From: Armatimonadota bacterium
Lineage (GTDB): Bacteria > Sysuimicrobiota > Sysuimicrobiia > Sysuimicrobiales > JACQTN01
NCBI GenBank assembly: GCA_016210785.1
Contig: JACQTN010000255.1
Coordinates: 1-5,375, forward strand
Reading direction: 5' to 3'
Length of the DNA: 5,375 nt
Each line of letters opens with the position of its first letter. The first letter of the stretch is position 1. The translations under genes and the position numbers were made by a program. The notes beneath the pieces are model-generated. The model was given only the letters and a program-made list of their open reading frames with translations. It had not been told where the DNA came from and made no database searches. Of this stretch, positions 4,882 to 5,375 are shown one piece after another.

Positions 4882-5375
4882 TCAGCGCGGCGCAGGGCGC
4901 TCGCCGAAGATCGCCCGCCCCACGCGCACGATGGTCGCCCCTTCCTCGATAGCCACTTCGAAATCGTCTGTCATGCCCATCGATAGTTCCGGCATCTCGC
5001 GCACGGCGCCGCGCGCCACCGCATCGTCGCGCAACACGCGCAGCGCCTGAAAAAACGGCCGCGCCTCCTCGGCAGTGGTCCCCATGGGCGGGATGGCCAT
5101 CAGCCCGCACAGCCGGATGCCGTCCAGCCGGGACACCGCCGCTACCAGGTCCGCGGTGTCCTCCGGGAGAACGCCGAATTTCTGCGGCTCGCCGCCGATA
5201 TTGACTTCGATCAGCACGTCGAGGGTGCGGCCCGCGGCGGCGGCCCGGCGTGCCAGGTCCTCCGCGAGCGGGGCGCTGTCCACCGAGTGCACCACGTCGA
5301 AGATCTGGGCGGCCGCCTTAGCCTTATTGCGTTGGAGATGGCCGACGAGGTGCCAGGTCGCGGCGCCGGCGCCGA
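4882..5375 (-). CDS. yggS: YggS/PROSC-family pyridoxal phosphate homeostasis protein (partial, N-terminus missing)
   Basis: The last 163 residues of a YggS (YlmE, PLPBP) protein; the 5' part lies beyond the window edge and the frame is open to the end. The family has an alanine-racemase-like barrel fold, binds PLP and helps keep vitamin B6 and amino-acid pools balanced; no catalytic activity is established. Signatures are [15 protein letters not shown] close to the window edge, [27 protein letters not shown], and the phosphate-binding [12 protein letters not shown] followed by VRVGRAIFG near the C-terminus. The PLP-binding Lys is expected upstream and is not seen. Frame continuity through [11 protein letters not shown] shows that the GTG at 5295 is internal, not the start. 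As first visible gene of the - strand run, it precedes sepF by 31 nt as in the classical ylm cluster. Confidence 0.94.
   Translation of the reverse strand, partial: GAGAATWHLVGHLQRNKAKAAAQIFDVVHSVDSAPLAEDLARRAAAAGRTLDVLIEVNIGGEPQKFGVLPEDTADLVAAVSRLDGIRLCGLMAIPPMGTTAEEARPFFQALRVLRDDAVARGAVREMPELSMGMTDDFEVAIEEGATIVRVGRAIFGERPAPR

Noticed and set aside
1..5375. tRNA or rRNA genes, CRISPR repeats, insertion sequences, riboswitches
   Set aside because: No cloverleaf-like element, regularly spaced repeat, transposase frame or recognisable riboswitch core was seen on either strand.

Overview
The window looks like a piece of a high-GC bacterial chromosome. SepF is typical of Terrabacteria (Bacillota, Actinomycetota, Cyanobacteriota, Chloroflexota, Armatimonadota and deep-branching relatives). 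With a rhodanese-less ThiI and G+C reaching about 80% in places, this suggests a high-GC Bacillota-like or deep-branching, perhaps uncultured, terrabacterial lineage. That placement is an inference; there is no rRNA or other direct taxonomic marker.

Layout. On the + strand, only the 3' end of thiI (tRNA 4-thiouridine synthase) is present, ending at 292. Everything else is on the - strand. From 5375 downward comes a tightly packed run: yggS (5' end outside the window), sepF, a DUF167/YggU-family gene, mtnA, and a membrane-bound family 2 glycosyltransferase that ends at 1640. Gaps are 31 nt (yggS-sepF) and 13 nt (DUF167-mtnA). There is a 50-nt overlap (sepF-DUF167, start uncertain) and a 4-nt ATGA overlap (mtnA-glycosyltransferase), so this is very probably one operon. 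The yggS-sepF-DUF167 core resembles the ylmE-ylmF division cluster near ftsZ in Gram-positive bacteria; mtnA (methionine salvage) and the glycosyltransferase are extra members. No yggT is seen between sepF and DUF167.

Downstream, 1493-1639 is non-coding. It holds an 11-bp perfect inverted repeat and a strong extended -10 promoter facing the next module: a ribbon-helix-helix antitoxin (vapB-like), a PIN-domain toxin (vapC; 4-nt GTGA overlap) and, after 53 nt with no visible terminator, a small HD-domain hydrolase of the MESH1 / small alarmone hydrolase type. This hydrolase gene converges on thiI. The module is visibly less GC-rich than the operon upstream and looks like an acquired cassette.

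The most interesting point is the possible vapB-vapC-alarmone hydrolase unit under one promoter that contains a palindrome, linking an RNase-type toxin to (p)ppGpp-type hydrolysis. Second is the translational coupling of mtnA to a processive-type glycosyltransferase inside a division operon. Neither is proof of a new system; both can be tested by neighbourhood conservation.
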